From Alkalimarinus sediminis (GTDB taxonomy: Bacteria; Pseudomonadota; Gammaproteobacteria; Pseudomonadales; Oleiphilaceae), in the NCBI RefSeq assembly GCF_026427595.1, contig NZ_CP101527.1, positions 753,001 through 817,000 of the forward strand: a stretch of DNA of 64,000 nucleotides, written 5' to 3'. The translations under genes were made by a program, and so were the position numbers. The first letter of the stretch is position 1. Each line of letters opens with the position of its first letter. This document shows positions 33,459 through 42,428 of the stretch, piece by piece. The notes under the pieces are model-generated. The model worked only from the letters and a program-made list of their open reading frames with translations. It ran no database searches and had not been told where the DNA came from.

Positions 33459-35093
33459 ATGAGTGAAGTCGTTTGGTCACCTGGGTGGCGTGAACAGCAG
33501 ATTAATAAGCTGAGATTACAGTCTGGCGAACAAAAGTGGGATCTTATCGTTATTGGTGGTGGTATTACCGGTGCTGGCGTGTTTCGTGAGGCAACACGAA
33601 GAGGGTTGAAGGTGTTGCTGATAGACCAGAAGGACTTCGCATGGGGTACCTCGAGCCGGTCTTCAAAAATGGTGCATGGAGGGCTGCGGTACCTCGGTTC
33701 TGGTCAATTTGGCCTAACCCTTGACTCGGTCAAAGAGCGTCAGCGCTTGTTACAAGAAGCGCCTGGATTGGTGGACCCACTTAACTTCTTGATGGGGCAC
33801 TATAAAGGTGGTTTTCCCGGCCCATTTATTTTCAATATATTGTTGACGATTTATGACTGGATGGCGGGCAAGCGGAATCATAAGTTTATCAAGCGTGCCG
33901 TGAAAGACTTTTTTGCCCCTGGCATGAAGAGCGACAAATTGAAAGGTGCCACGCAATTTGCAGATGCTGTTACCGATGATGCGAGACTTGTGCTGCGAGT
34001 GCTGCATGAGGCAAAAAACGAAGGTGGAGTAGCGCTTAATTATCTATCGGCACAAGACACTATACGCAAAGATGGGCGAGTGGTGGGTGTTACCGTAAAA
34101 GATGAGCTAGAGGGGAGCTGTTTTGATATTTTCGCCAACGCAGTAATCAACGCCTCTGGCGCCTGGACTGACGAATTGCGCGCTAGCTTGGGGGCTGATG
34201 CGGTTATTCGCCCGTTGCGAGGAAGTCATCTTATTGTCCCTTCATGGCGCTTGCCGGCCGCCTATTCGGTTAGTTTTTTTCATCCAAAAGACAAACGACC
34301 GGTATTTGCCTTTCCATGGGAAGGGGTGACGGTTATAGGTACGACCGATCTTGATCATCAGCAGTCTATGAGAAAAGACGCTAGCATAACCCAAGAAGAG
34401 GTTGATTATCTGATTGACGCTGTTAACCAGCAGTTCCCCGGTGCACATATTGCAGAGTCTGATGTGATTGCGTCTTATTCTGGTGTGAGGCCCGTTGTAG
34501 GGACAGGTTCCCTTAACCCATCGAGCGAGAAGCGTGAACACTCTATTTGGGATGACCATGGCCTGATTAGTGTAGCCGGCGGCAAGTTAACAACATTTAG
34601 GTTAATAGCTTTGGATGTTCTCAAAGCGGCAAATGATTATCTGCCAGATCATGATATCGACAGTGATGATGCAGCTATTTTTAAAGGCTCAAGCGTATTA
34701 GAGCCAGAATTAAAAGATCAATCGGTGTTTACTGCTCAGCAACTAAGGCGTTTGAATGGCCGTTACGGGCGTGATGCAGAATCTATCATTAATCATGCTT
34801 TAGATGGCGAGTTAAGCCCCCTTGAAACAACTGAGACGCTCCTGGCTGAGCTGCGTTGGGCGCTTGAAAACGAAATCGTGGTTCATCTTGATGATCTGTT
34901 ATTACGTCGTACAAGGCTTGGGCTATTGCTCAAGGAGGGTGGAGAAGCAATTCTAGAACGGGTTAAACCGCTCTGTCAGTCTATCCTATGCTGGAGCGAT
35001 GCGAGGTGGAACACCGAGGTATCTAACTACCGCCAGTTGATACAAACCTGTTATGGCTTGCCCAAGCAGCGTGATCGTGGGGATGCATTATGA
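33459..35093 (+). CDS. FAD-dependent glycerol-3-phosphate dehydrogenase family protein (GlpD/GlpA-like)
   Basis: 544 residues from ATG 33459 (GGAG 7 nt upstream). The FAD-binding Rossmann fold reads DLIVIGGGITGAGVFREATR, then SSRSSKMVHGGLRYL, and the C-terminal half (about 400-540) is the GlpD-type domain. It oxidises glycerol-3-phosphate to dihydroxyacetone phosphate, passing electrons to quinone. In the operon it follows an AGPS-like gene and overlaps the kinase gene by 4 nt (ATGA), so all three proteins probably act in one pathway on glycerol derivatives. Whether it uses G3P or an alkyl-glycerol phosphate is open. Confidence 0.88.
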   Translation: MSEVVWSPGWREQQINKLRLQSGEQKWDLIVIGGGITGAGVFREATRRGLKVLLIDQKDFAWGTSSRSSKMVHGGLRYLGSGQFGLTLDSVKERQRLLQEAPGLVDPLNFLMGHYKGGFPGPFIFNILLTIYDWMAGKRNHKFIKRAVKDFFAPGMKSDKLKGATQFADAVTDDARLVLRVLHEAKNEGGVALNYLSAQDTIRKDGRVVGVTVKDELEGSCFDIFANAVINASGAWTDELRASLGADAVIRPLRGSHLIVPSWRLPAAYSVSFFHPKDKRPVFAFPWEGVTVIGTTDLDHQQSMRKDASITQEEVDYLIDAVNQQFPGAHIAESDVIASYSGVRPVVGTGSLNPSSEKREHSIWDDHGLISVAGGKLTTFRLIALDVLKAANDYLPDHDIDSDDAAIFKGSSVLEPELKDQSVFTAQQLRRLNGRYGRDAESIINHALDGELSPLETTETLLAELRWALENEIVVHLDDLLLRRTRLGLLLKEGGEAILERVKPLCQSILCWSDARWNTEVSNYRQLIQTCYGLPKQRDRGDAL

Positions 35094-36646
35094 CAGAGCG
35101 TTATATATTAACGATCGATAACGGAACGCAAAGTATTAGAGCGCTGCTATTTGATGGCGAAGGAAACTTGATTGGTAAGGGTAAGCAAGAGCTAGAGCCT
35201 TACTTTTCAGCAAAACCTGGTTGGGCGGAGCAGCACCCAGAATATTACTGGGAGTCGCTAAAGTCTGCGTGTGACAAGTTGTGGGCATCGGTTGATGTTG
35301 ATCGCACCAAAATTGAAGGCATGTCGGTTACGACTCAACGAGGTACGGTTATTAACCTTGATCAGCAAGGTAGACCCTTGAGACCGGCTATTGTGTGGCT
35401 TGACCAACGCCATGCAGAAATTGAAGGCCCGGTTAAAGGGTTGTGGGGGGTGCTTTTTAAGATTGCCAGAGTAGGCGATGTCGTTAAGCGCTTTCGAGAA
35501 AAGTCTCAGGCGATTTGGATTAAACAGAATCAACCTGAAATTTGGCAGAAAACCCATAAGTTTCTGCTGCTTTCAGGGTATTTAACCTATCAGCTGACGG
35601 GGCGTTATGTTGATTCCGTAGGGTGTCAGGTCGGATATATCCCGTTTGATTACAAAAAACTCCGCTGGGCTGCCAAATCAGATTGGCGATGGGATGTACT
35701 GCCTTTAACACCTGATATGTTGCCAGAGTTAGTTCAGCCTGGTGATGAATTGGGACGCGTTACCGCGCAAGCGGCCAAACATACCGGTATTCCTGAAGGC
35801 ACAAGGCTAATAGCATCAGCCTCTGATAAAGCCTGTGAGATTGTAGGGTCCGGTGGTCATGCACCTCACATTGGTTGTATGAGTTATGGTACTACTGCAA
35901 CCATCAATACCACTAATAAGCGGTACGTTGAGTCTATCCCTTATATGCCTCCTTACCCTTCAGCAATTCCAAAGCTCTTCTGTTCTGAAATTATGATCTA
36001 TCGTGGTTTTTGGATGGTGAGTTGGTTTAAAAAGGAGTTTGGCCACCGTGAGCAAAAAATTGCAGATGAGCGAGGGATTGAGCCTGAGCAATTATTTGAT
36101 GAGCTGGTTAATCAAGTGCCTGCAGGTTCGATGGGGCTGATGTTGCAACCATACTGGTCACCAGGTGTAAGAGATCCTGGGCCAGAAGCCAAAGGTGGTA
36201 TTATTGGCTTTGGTGATGTGCATACCCGTGCGCATATCTATCGCGCCATCTTAGAAGGGCTAGCCTATGCACTTCGCGAAGGCAAAGAGCGAATAGAAAA
36301 AAGAACTGGGCATAAGATTACCAAGCTACGTGTAGCGGGTGGAGGATCGCAAAGTGATGCGGCCATGCAGTTAACGGCTGATATTTTCGGTATACCTGCA
36401 GAGCGTCCTCATACTTATGAAACATCAGGCTTAGGTGCTGCGATTGATGTAGCGGTTGGGTTAGGAATACATCCTGATTTTGATACGGCTATCAGCAAAA
36501 TGACGCGAGTAGGGAAGGTCTTTGAGCCTAATCCTGACGCAGTGAAGAAATATGATCGCTTGTATAAAGAGGTCTATTTGCAGATGTATAACCAGTTGCA
36601 GCCACTCTATAAGTCCATTCGCGATATAACTGGCTATCCTAATTAG
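35090..36646 (+). CDS. FGGY-family carbohydrate kinase (glycerol kinase-like)
   Basis: 518 residues. FGGY kinases phosphorylate small polyols or sugars with ATP. N-terminal signature ILTIDNGTQSIRALLFDGEG, middle ASASDKACEIVGSGGHAP and C-terminal LRVAGGGSQSDAAMQLTADIFG, with the ATP-binding region. It resembles glycerol kinases and xylulokinase-like members; the substrate is not readable from sequence. Start codon overlaps the upstream stop (4 nt). With the AGPS-like and GlpD-like proteins, a route that phosphorylates and oxidises glycerol or an alkyl-glycerol is likely. Confidence 0.9.
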   Translation: MTERYILTIDNGTQSIRALLFDGEGNLIGKGKQELEPYFSAKPGWAEQHPEYYWESLKSACDKLWASVDVDRTKIEGMSVTTQRGTVINLDQQGRPLRPAIVWLDQRHAEIEGPVKGLWGVLFKIARVGDVVKRFREKSQAIWIKQNQPEIWQKTHKFLLLSGYLTYQLTGRYVDSVGCQVGYIPFDYKKLRWAAKSDWRWDVLPLTPDMLPELVQPGDELGRVTAQAAKHTGIPEGTRLIASASDKACEIVGSGGHAPHIGCMSYGTTATINTTNKRYVESIPYMPPYPSAIPKLFCSEIMIYRGFWMVSWFKKEFGHREQKIADERGIEPEQLFDELVNQVPAGSMGLMLQPYWSPGVRDPGPEAKGGIIGFGDVHTRAHIYRAILEGLAYALREGKERIEKRTGHKITKLRVAGGGSQSDAAMQLTADIFGIPAERPHTYETSGLGAAIDVAVGLGIHPDFDTAISKMTRVGKVFEPNPDAVKKYDRLYKEVYLQMYNQLQPLYKSIRDITGYPN

Positions 36647-36667
36647 CGATGCATTTGTTTCAGGCAT

Positions 36668-36699
36668 AAAAAAAGCGGGTGACTTGGGTCATCCGCTTA
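36668..36699 (-). terminator. Rho-independent terminator, minus strand
   Basis: AAGCGGGTGAC (36673-36683), loop TTGG, GTCATCCGCTT (36688-36698): an 11-bp stem with one G-U pair. The A-run at 36668-36674 gives a seven-U run to minus-strand RNA. It would stop transcripts coming from the REC-GGDEF gene at 36950. It lies 22 nt after the FGGY gene and, without its U-run, could also slow plus-strand polymerase. Confidence 0.75.
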
Positions 36700-36773
36700 A
36701 AGGAAATAAAGGCATGAAAACAATAAAACGTTTGGATCGTCATCCTGATCTATACCTATGACCGTATAGGCCC

Positions 36774-36808
36774 ATAAAAACAGCGGAGGTACTACTTAAC
36801 CCTCCGCT
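36774..36808 (-). terminator. Second hairpin terminator, minus strand
   Basis: AGCGGAGG (36782-36789) pairs with CCTCCGCT (36801-36808); the A-run to the left (36776-36780) gives the U-run to the minus strand. Outer CCCATA / TATGGG bases extend the stem around a small bulge. It is the first terminator met by transcripts from 36950; the one at 36668 follows 80 nt later. The remaining part of the 303-bp gap (36647-36949) shows nothing else. Confidence 0.7.
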
Positions 36809-36949
36809 TATGGGGGATACTACTCAAATCCACAATTAAAGGATAAGAGCTGGCCGCCCATTTTTCTATGATAGATTGGTAAAGGACTGTTTTTAAACGT
36901 TAGCGCAGTGTAACGGTATGTAAGCATGTCTCGGTTTTAAGCGATAGAT

Positions 36950-37927
36950 TTACGCTAACGCTTGTGGTGCGCTTTTCCATCGATGGATCGAAATAGTGCC
37001 AGTATCATATGAGTACTGCAGTTTGTTAAGTGCTGTGCGTTCAACTTCTGATGCTTTAGGAGGTGTTTGATCGCTACTGATTGCACAAATGCTGGTACCC
37101 GATTGAACAGAGACAAAGCCAGCTGTGGTTTTGAAGGCTTTTAGATTGATGCCATCATGAATTCGTCTGTAGCAGCTGGTCGTGCAGTGGTCGATATTAC
37201 CGAAACTGGCAATTACGGCAAACTGACTTTCACTCACTCTACATACCGTATCGAGCGGTCTTATTAAGTGACGCAACCGTCTGGCAATACCCAGAAGAAT
37301 CTCTTCTTGTACAGTATGGCTATAATTAGACTTGATCTGTGCCCAGTTTTTTATGCCCAGTAATAGATAACTTGTGGCTCCGCCTCTTGACTCTGAGTGG
37401 TCGAGATTGCCTGACAACTTCTGCTGTGCGAACCTTTGGTTGCCAAGCCCTGTCTGCAGATCGATAACGTTTTTGGCCTCTAATTCACGGTTGTTATCCA
37501 CTAACAACTGGTTTGCAAGCAGCAGTGAGTTTTGAAGGTCTACAATTCGATCTGCGGCATAAATGCGTGGCAGAAGCTGTTTGTTCATATCAGACTTATA
37601 AATAAAGTCATCCACACCTCTATCGAAAGCTTCAGCAAGTGCTTCAACGCCCTCTTTTGCAGTTAACAAAATGATATAGGTGTAGTGGTTTATCTGCTCA
37701 TCAAACTGGCGTACACGTCCAGCCATCTCCAAGCCATCCATTTCTGGCATCAGCCAGTCTGCAACCAGAACACTAACAGGTCGCTCTTCCATCATCGCTA
37801 GAGCAGATGCAGCACTGTTGGCGAAACGAATATCTCTGTAACCCGCTAATTTAAGTGTTTTTCCAATGATAGTGCTACTGAACTTAGCATCATCAACAAC
37901 AAGAATAGGTAAGTCTAAATTGGGCAT
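36950..37927 (-). CDS. REC-GGDEF protein with inactive GGDEF domain but intact I-site
   Basis: 325 residues. REC domain (about 1-125) with VVDDAK, phospho-acceptor Asp in VADWLMPEMDG and Lys region FIYKSD (Lys present, Pro absent). A helical linker (about 125-155) leads to a GGDEF fold (about 157-320), whose GG(D/E)EF motif is SESQF. The metal-binding and catalytic residues are lost, so it cannot be a cyclase. Five residues before it the I-site reads RPLD, the RxxD signature, which suggests that it binds c-di-GMP. It is followed by two terminators, so it is a single-gene unit. Confidence 0.88.
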   Translation of the reverse strand: MPNLDLPILVVDDAKFSSTIIGKTLKLAGYRDIRFANSAASALAMMEERPVSVLVADWLMPEMDGLEMAGRVRQFDEQINHYTYIILLTAKEGVEALAEAFDRGVDDFIYKSDMNKQLLPRIYAADRIVDLQNSLLLANQLLVDNNRELEAKNVIDLQTGLGNQRFAQQKLSGNLDHSESRGGATSYLLLGIKNWAQIKSNYSHTVQEEILLGIARRLRHLIRPLDTVCRVSESQFAVIASFGNIDHCTTSCYRRIHDGINLKAFKTTAGFVSVQSGTSICAISSDQTPPKASEVERTALNKLQYSYDTGTISIHRWKSAPQALA

Positions 37928-38144
37928 ATTAAAAGTGTCTAAAAAGTGATCTATAGATTAGTTTTCAATGGGTGGAGTTCTTTATTGTTGTAGCCATGAA
38001 AACTGATTCAGTACAAGCATTAAACGTTACGCTAAACACTTGGTTGGATTATAAAAAAATCTTACACAGCATAGAGTGATTATTGTTTTCTGTCTATGAT
38101 CAACTTTAATTGGAGTGAACTGGATCTCTGATATTAAAAAAATG

Positions 38145-38161
38145 AATCGATTCGCTATAAT
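38145..38161 (+). promoter_or_regulatory. -10-like element with a 10-bp palindrome upstream of yajQ
   Basis: TATAAT at 38156-38161, 51 nt before the start codon, preceded by the palindrome GAATCGATTC at 38145-38154. No good -35 was found. Probably the promoter of yajQ. Confidence 0.4.
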
Positions 38162-38211
38162 GGCTTTATCATAATCACCACTTACTAATCAGTTATAAAT
38201 GGAGTCTTTAA

Positions 38212-38700
38212 ATGCCATCATTTGATACGGTTTCAGAAGTAGATATGCATGAAGTAACGAATGCTGTTGATCAAGCAAAACGAGAAATGGGTAATCGCTG
38301 GGACTTCAAAAAAGTTGACTCTAATATTGAGTTTAAAGCAAAAGAAGAAGTTGTGGTTTTAAGTGCAGAAGAAGAGTTTCAGTTAGATCAACTGTACGAC
38401 ATTCTATTGATGGCGTTTGTAAAGCGTAAGTTAGATGGCCGTGCGCTGGCAGAAGGTGAAGATAGCAAAGCGGGTAAGCAGGTGAAGCGAACCTATAAAC
38501 TAAGGCAAGGGATCGATCAGCCTACCGCCAAAAAAATAGTCAAAATGGTTAAAGATGCGAAGTTAAAAGTACAAGTTGCCATACAGGGCGACAAAGTACG
38601 TATGACGGGTAAGAAACGAGATGATCTACAGGAAGTTATGGCTTTTTTACGAGAATCAGATATTGAGACGCCTTTGCAGTTCAATAACTTCAGAGATTAG
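38212..38700 (+). CDS. yajQ: YajQ family c-di-GMP-binding protein
   Basis: 162 residues, GGAG 8 nt upstream of the ATG. The family has two ferredoxin-like domains and binds nucleotides or nucleic acid; c-di-GMP binding is known for Xanthomonas and Pseudomonas members, and phage or regulatory functions have been reported. Family signatures are MPSFDTVSEVDMHEVTNAVD, GNRWDFKK, and the C-terminal RVTGKKRDDLQ-like VRMTGKKRDDLQEVMAFLR. It stands alone on the plus strand, close to a gene for a probable c-di-GMP receptor (36950). Confidence 0.95.
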   Translation: MPSFDTVSEVDMHEVTNAVDQAKREMGNRWDFKKVDSNIEFKAKEEVVVLSAEEEFQLDQLYDILLMAFVKRKLDGRALAEGEDSKAGKQVKRTYKLRQGIDQPTAKKIVKMVKDAKLKVQVAIQGDKVRMTGKKRDDLQEVMAFLRESDIETPLQFNNFRD

Positions 38701-38717
38701 AACCTAAAGAACCAAGG

Positions 38718-40298
38718 CTATTGATCTTTGAATGCCGCATGGCGCTGTATTAGATAGATTAACACTAACACAGGCAGCCCCATTAAACTGGCGACTAAAA
38801 AGAAGCTTGAATAACCGAGGTTGTCGACCATGCTGCCTGAATACCCACCGATCATTTTAGGCAGCAGGGTCATCAGTGAGCTAAATACCGCATATTGTAC
38901 AGCGGTAAATGAAACATTGGTCAGGCTTGACAAAAATGCAACAAAGGCTGCGCTAGCCAAGCCTGCAGTAAGGTTGTCGGCAGAGATTACCAAATAGAGC
39001 AAAACGATATTATGGCCGGACTCAGCGAGCAGCATAAATAGCAGATTAGTCACTACGGTCAACGCAGCACCCAAATATAGTATTCGAATCACGCCATAAC
39101 GCATCGCAAGTAGGCCGCCTAAAAAACCCCCGGCAATGGTCATGAATAGCCCAAAAGTTTTAACCACTGTGGCGATTTCTGATTTGGTAAACCCCATATC
39201 TTGAAAAAACACATTAGAGATAACGCCGAGTACAATATCTGAAATACGATAAAAACCTATAAATGCGAGCAGCAGAATAGCGAGTTTGATGCCGTAACGG
39301 CTGAAAAAATCGGCTACTGGATCGATGTAAGTCTCTTGAACCAGTGCTCGCTCATATAACGGCGAGTATGACATTGCTTTAATGAACGCCACCACGAACA
39401 AGAGCCCTAGCGTTAACCGACCTGTTTCAATTATTAGGTTTGATAGCACTCCATTATCGGTTAGTGCTGTTAATTGATCTTTTAGGAGTTCTGACTCATT
39501 CGCAGTGAGTAGATAGGCGATTACAAAAATGGCAATGCTCATGATGAATATTGACAAAAATTTGAGGTATTGCTGTGTACTATATTGGTGAGTTAAAGAG
39601 GATTGGTGAGTTAAAGAGGATTGGTGAGTTAAAGAGCGCGGCTGTGCAGGTTCTTTGATGAGTAATGTCGTTATAAGTCCGACCAACATTGATAGACTCA
39701 TGCACAAATAGGTCACTTTCCAAGCCGAATAATCATATGCTTCTGCAGTTGAGCCAAGATAGCTTGCCAACACTAAAGCGCCAGCACCAGAGGTAAGCAT
39801 GCCAATACGGTAGCCCGCAATATAAGTCGAAGACATTAACGCCTGCAACTCTTGTTCGGCTGACTCGATACGGTAGGCGTCTATAACAATATCTTGAGTG
39901 GCAGCAGAGAAGCCTAACATCACCACGACTATTGCCATAAGGTTTAAAGCATTCTGTTCTGCAGGGTCCACCATGCCGATCAGTGCGATAGATGACATGA
40001 TGGCCAGTTGCGAAACGGCTAACCATCCTCGACGGCGACCAAGCATTCGAGTTAGAAAGGGGAGTGGCATTTTATCGACCAAGGGCGCCCATAAGAACTT
40101 AAACGAATAGGCTAAAGCTGCCCAACTGAAGTAAGTAACGGTTGACCGTTCAACACCCGCTTCGCGTAACCATAGAGATAACGAAGAAAAGATCAATAAT
40201 AGAGGGATACCTGCAGAGAACCCCAAAAAAAGCATAGTGATGACTTGTGGGTGTCGAAATGACTTTAATGACTGAACCCAATTATGGTGCTGATGCAT
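38718..40298 (-). CDS. AmpG-like major facilitator permease
   Basis: 526 residues with about 12-14 hydrophobic helices. AmpG imports GlcNAc-anhydro-muropeptides for cell-wall recycling. Family features are the N-terminal MLFLGFSAGIPLLLIFSSLS, WLREAGV and KFLWAPLVDKMPLPFL, then QDIVIDAYRIES. The second half has the long loop and helices typical of the extended AmpG group. A short direct repeat (SLTHQS three times) sits in the cytoplasmic loop between the two halves. Assignment to muropeptide transport is by family only. Confidence 0.85.
   Translation of the reverse strand: MHQHHNWVQSLKSFRHPQVITMLFLGFSAGIPLLLIFSSLSLWLREAGVERSTVTYFSWAALAYSFKFLWAPLVDKMPLPFLTRMLGRRRGWLAVSQLAIMSSIALIGMVDPAEQNALNLMAIVVVMLGFSAATQDIVIDAYRIESAEQELQALMSSTYIAGYRIGMLTSGAGALVLASYLGSTAEAYDYSAWKVTYLCMSLSMLVGLITTLLIKEPAQPRSLTHQSSLTHQSSLTHQYSTQQYLKFLSIFIMSIAIFVIAYLLTANESELLKDQLTALTDNGVLSNLIIETGRLTLGLLFVVAFIKAMSYSPLYERALVQETYIDPVADFFSRYGIKLAILLLAFIGFYRISDIVLGVISNVFFQDMGFTKSEIATVVKTFGLFMTIAGGFLGGLLAMRYGVIRILYLGAALTVVTNLLFMLLAESGHNIVLLYLVISADNLTAGLASAAFVAFLSSLTNVSFTAVQYAVFSSLMTLLPKMIGGYSGSMVDNLGYSSFFLVASLMGLPVLVLIYLIQRHAAFKDQ
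39583..39636 (-). repeat. Three in-frame 18-bp repeats in the permease gene
   Basis: 18-bp units (core GATTGGTGAGTTAAAGAG on the plus strand, first base T in the first copy) occur three times in tandem. They code on the minus strand for SLTHQS repeated, and lie in the central loop, where length changes are tolerated. Confidence 0.95.
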
Positions 40299-40365
40299 AA
40301 ATATTTGTTCGTAAAACGAAAAGTGCAGCTATCATAACCACTTTTAAATGGCTTGGCGATGACCT

Positions 40366-40701
40366 TCACCATTGATATGTCGATAGCTTGACTTTACCCG
40401 AGGGTGAAAATGACACCCCCTCAGCTTCGAGTCTTGCTCTTTGCTGTTGGTATTTTTCGCTGTTGGAGGGGAATGAAATAGCTCCTTGGGCGTTCATTAC
40501 TCGGTGCCAAGGAATGCGAGTTTGTTCGGGAAGGTTGCGTAAAATATAACCAACGTAGCGAGCATAACCCGGAAGTCCTGCTTTTTTTGCGACTTCACCA
40601 TAACTCGTTGCACAGCCAAATGGGATTTGGCTAATAACGGCTAAGATTGCTTGTGCATGGTCAGGGGTGTTCATAGCGTAACCAACAAGGAGTTGCATCA
40701 T
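40366..40701 (-). CDS. atl: Alkyltransferase-like protein Atl (MGMT fold without active cysteine)
   Basis: 111 residues. Belongs to the O6-methylguanine-DNA methyltransferase fold; the PCHR active site reads PWHRV (about 62-66), so the acceptor Cys is Trp as in E. coli YbaZ/Atl proteins. These bind O6-alkylguanine and recruit nucleotide excision repair. Other features are ATSYGEVAKKAG and YARYVGYILRNLP. Start: ATG ATG at 40701/40698 with AAGGAG upstream; a second Met at 40674 is an alternative. The site is inside a hairpin. It lies 28 nt downstream of a FabG-like gene. Confidence 0.88.
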   Translation of the reverse strand: MMQLLVGYAMNTPDHAQAILAVISQIPFGCATSYGEVAKKAGLPGYARYVGYILRNLPEQTRIPWHRVMNAQGAISFPSNSEKYQQQRARLEAEGVSFSPSGKVKLSTYQW

Positions 40702-40720
40702 TAAGTGGCAACTCCTTGTT
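40684..40720 (-). promoter_or_regulatory. Perfect 13-bp RNA hairpin enclosing the atl ribosome-binding site
   Basis: AACAAGGAGTTGC at 40684-40696 and its exact inverse GCAACTCCTTGTT at 40708-40720 with an 11-nt loop. In the minus-strand mRNA, the AAGGAG site is in the 5' arm and the two AUG codons are in or at the loop, so folding should hide the Shine-Dalgarno. No U-run follows, so it is not a plain terminator. Confidence 0.8.
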
Positions 40721-40728
40721 ATTTGTCC

Positions 40729-41490
40729 TTAAATTCTAAGGCCGCCGTCTACTTCAATTACACGGCCCGATAGATAGTCATTCTCGAGAATGAATGCTAC
40801 CGTTTGTGCAATTTCGTCTGGCTCACCCATACGTCGTAACGGGATCTGGCTAGTCATCATTTCTAATGCTTCAGGCTTCATTGATGCGGTCATTTCTGTT
40901 GCGATAAACCCTGGTGCAATGGCCATAGAACGGATGCCATAGCGCGCTAGTTCTTTAGCCCATGTGACTGACATTGCTGAAACGCCTGCTTTAGCTGCAG
41001 AGTAGTTACTTTGGCCCATGTTACCTGCACGAGAAATACTGGCAATGTTAATAATGCAGCCTTTGTTATCGTTCTTGATCATCTGGGAAGCGGCTTCTCT
41101 GCCACACAAAAATACACCTGTGAGATTAACATCGATAACCGCCTGCCACTGCTCCAGTGACATTCGTTTAACAATCTCTCCATTTTTGGCTTTTATCAGT
41201 AAACCGTCCCTAAGAATACCTGCATTGTTTACTAGCCCGTCAATTTTACCAAAGTCATTGCCGATGGCTTCGAACGTCGTAATAACGTCCTCTTCCTTTG
41301 CAACATTACACAGATAAGCTTTGGCTTGGCTACCTGCTTCTTCACAGAGTGTTACGGTCTCATCGAGCCTGTCTTGGCTGAGGTCTATCAACGCAAGCTT
41401 TACGCCTTTACCAGCCAGATAGACGGCCATAGCACGGCCTAATCCTTGTCCACCACCGGTAATAGCTACAACAGAATCTTGAAGTTTCAT
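40729..41490 (-). CDS. 3-oxoacyl-ACP reductase family SDR (FabG-like)
   Basis: 253 residues, classical short-chain dehydrogenase. TGGGQGLG cofactor motif (residues 11-18), NNAG (about 90), catalytic Ser-Tyr-Lys in [19 protein letters not shown], and the C-terminal FAPGFI-like [12 protein letters not shown] and GRVIEVDGG. Most similar to FabG-type NADPH-dependent reductases; it may be a true FabG or a paralogue acting on other 3-oxoacyl compounds, because the rest of the fab cluster is absent. The next gene on the strand is atl. Confidence 0.88.
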   Translation of the reverse strand: MKLQDSVVAITGGGQGLGRAMAVYLAGKGVKLALIDLSQDRLDETVTLCEEAGSQAKAYLCNVAKEEDVITTFEAIGNDFGKIDGLVNNAGILRDGLLIKAKNGEIVKRMSLEQWQAVIDVNLTGVFLCGREAASQMIKNDNKGCIINIASISRAGNMGQSNYSAAKAGVSAMSVTWAKELARYGIRSMAIAPGFIATEMTASMKPEALEMMTSQIPLRRMGEPDEIAQTVAFILENDYLSGRVIEVDGGLRI

Positions 41491-41703
41491 ATTTGACCTT
41501 AATATAAAGAGATAGTTGGATTAATATCGAGAAGTTTGCGACAAGCGCACACGGCGCGATATTATGTCAGTATTCATTACATGTGGCCACAAGTTCAAAT
41601 AGTGAAATAGTAACTATTGCATTGCATAGCCTGCCTATAATGTCTGTATGAGCCCAATGTGCTGACCTTTACAGGGTCTTCGTTATTAACTATCAGGATT
41701 ATT

Positions 41704-42225
41704 ATGAAAATTTTATTTGTACTGTTTGTTGTTATGCCCGTGGTAGAAATGACGGTTTTGATAAAAGTGGGTTCATTAATCGGTGTGTGGCCAACTATTC
41801 TATTTGTACTTCTCACAGCCGTAATCGGTGCTTCACTATTGAAGCGTCAAGGGTTAAGCACGTTGATGCGCGCTAATCAGAAGATGAATGCCGGTGAGTT
41901 GCCAGCTAAAGAAGTGGCAGAAGGTTTTATGCTCGCCGTTGGAGGCGCTCTGTTGTTGACCCCCGGATTCGTGACAGATGCGATTGGCTTTGCTCTACTA
42001 GCGCCGTTTGTTCGAAGCCTGATGATAGGTCAGTTGATGAAAAGAATGGTTGTAGCCGGGTCTCAACAGTTCACTCAGGGTTACAGTTCAAGTCGTGGGC
42101 CATTTACCCATACCACAACCTCTTATAGGACCTACGAAGACCAAAATGGTGTGATAATCGAAGGCGAATTCCAAGAAGAGTCATCGAGAAAGAGTCATCA
42201 TTCTGATCAGATAGAAAAAAAGTGA
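41704..42225 (+). CDS. fxsA: FxsA family membrane protein
   Basis: 173 residues from ATG 41704 with AGGA 6 nt upstream. FxsA is a small inner-membrane protein whose overproduction in E. coli lets phage T7 avoid exclusion by F plasmid PifA. Three to four membrane segments: MKILFVLFVVMPVVEMTVLI, IGVWPTILFVLLTAVIGASL, and the LTPGFVTDAIGF motif. The cytoplasmic tail has a hydrophilic C-terminus. It sits immediately upstream of groES-groEL, the same order as in E. coli and many gammaproteobacteria. Confidence 0.92.
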   Translation: MKILFVLFVVMPVVEMTVLIKVGSLIGVWPTILFVLLTAVIGASLLKRQGLSTLMRANQKMNAGELPAKEVAEGFMLAVGGALLLTPGFVTDAIGFALLAPFVRSLMIGQLMKRMVVAGSQQFTQGYSSSRGPFTHTTTSYRTYEDQNGVIIEGEFQEESSRKSHHSDQIEKK

Positions 42226-42244
42226 TTATTTTTCACCTTCCTCT

Positions 42245-42273
42245 ATTGAAATGAGTTTTTCAAGCCCCATTTA
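42245..42273 (+). promoter_or_regulatory. Sigma-32 (heat-shock) promoter of groES-groEL
   Basis: ATTGAAA at 42245-42251, 13-bp spacer, CCCCATTTA at 42265-42273, which closely matches the consensus CTTGAAA / CCCCATNT. It lies about 155 bp upstream of the groES start. Confidence 0.88.
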
Positions 42274-42428
42274 TAGAGCCACCACTATTCAACTGATGTT
42301 AACGTGACGTCCGTTTACTGATAAAACGCAGTAGCGGCCTATGCGTTAGGGTGAGTTGTTAAATAGTTATTATTAAATTTAATACTGTTTTTTTCGGATT
42401 AATAATCTAATTTTGGAGAATCTGTGAA

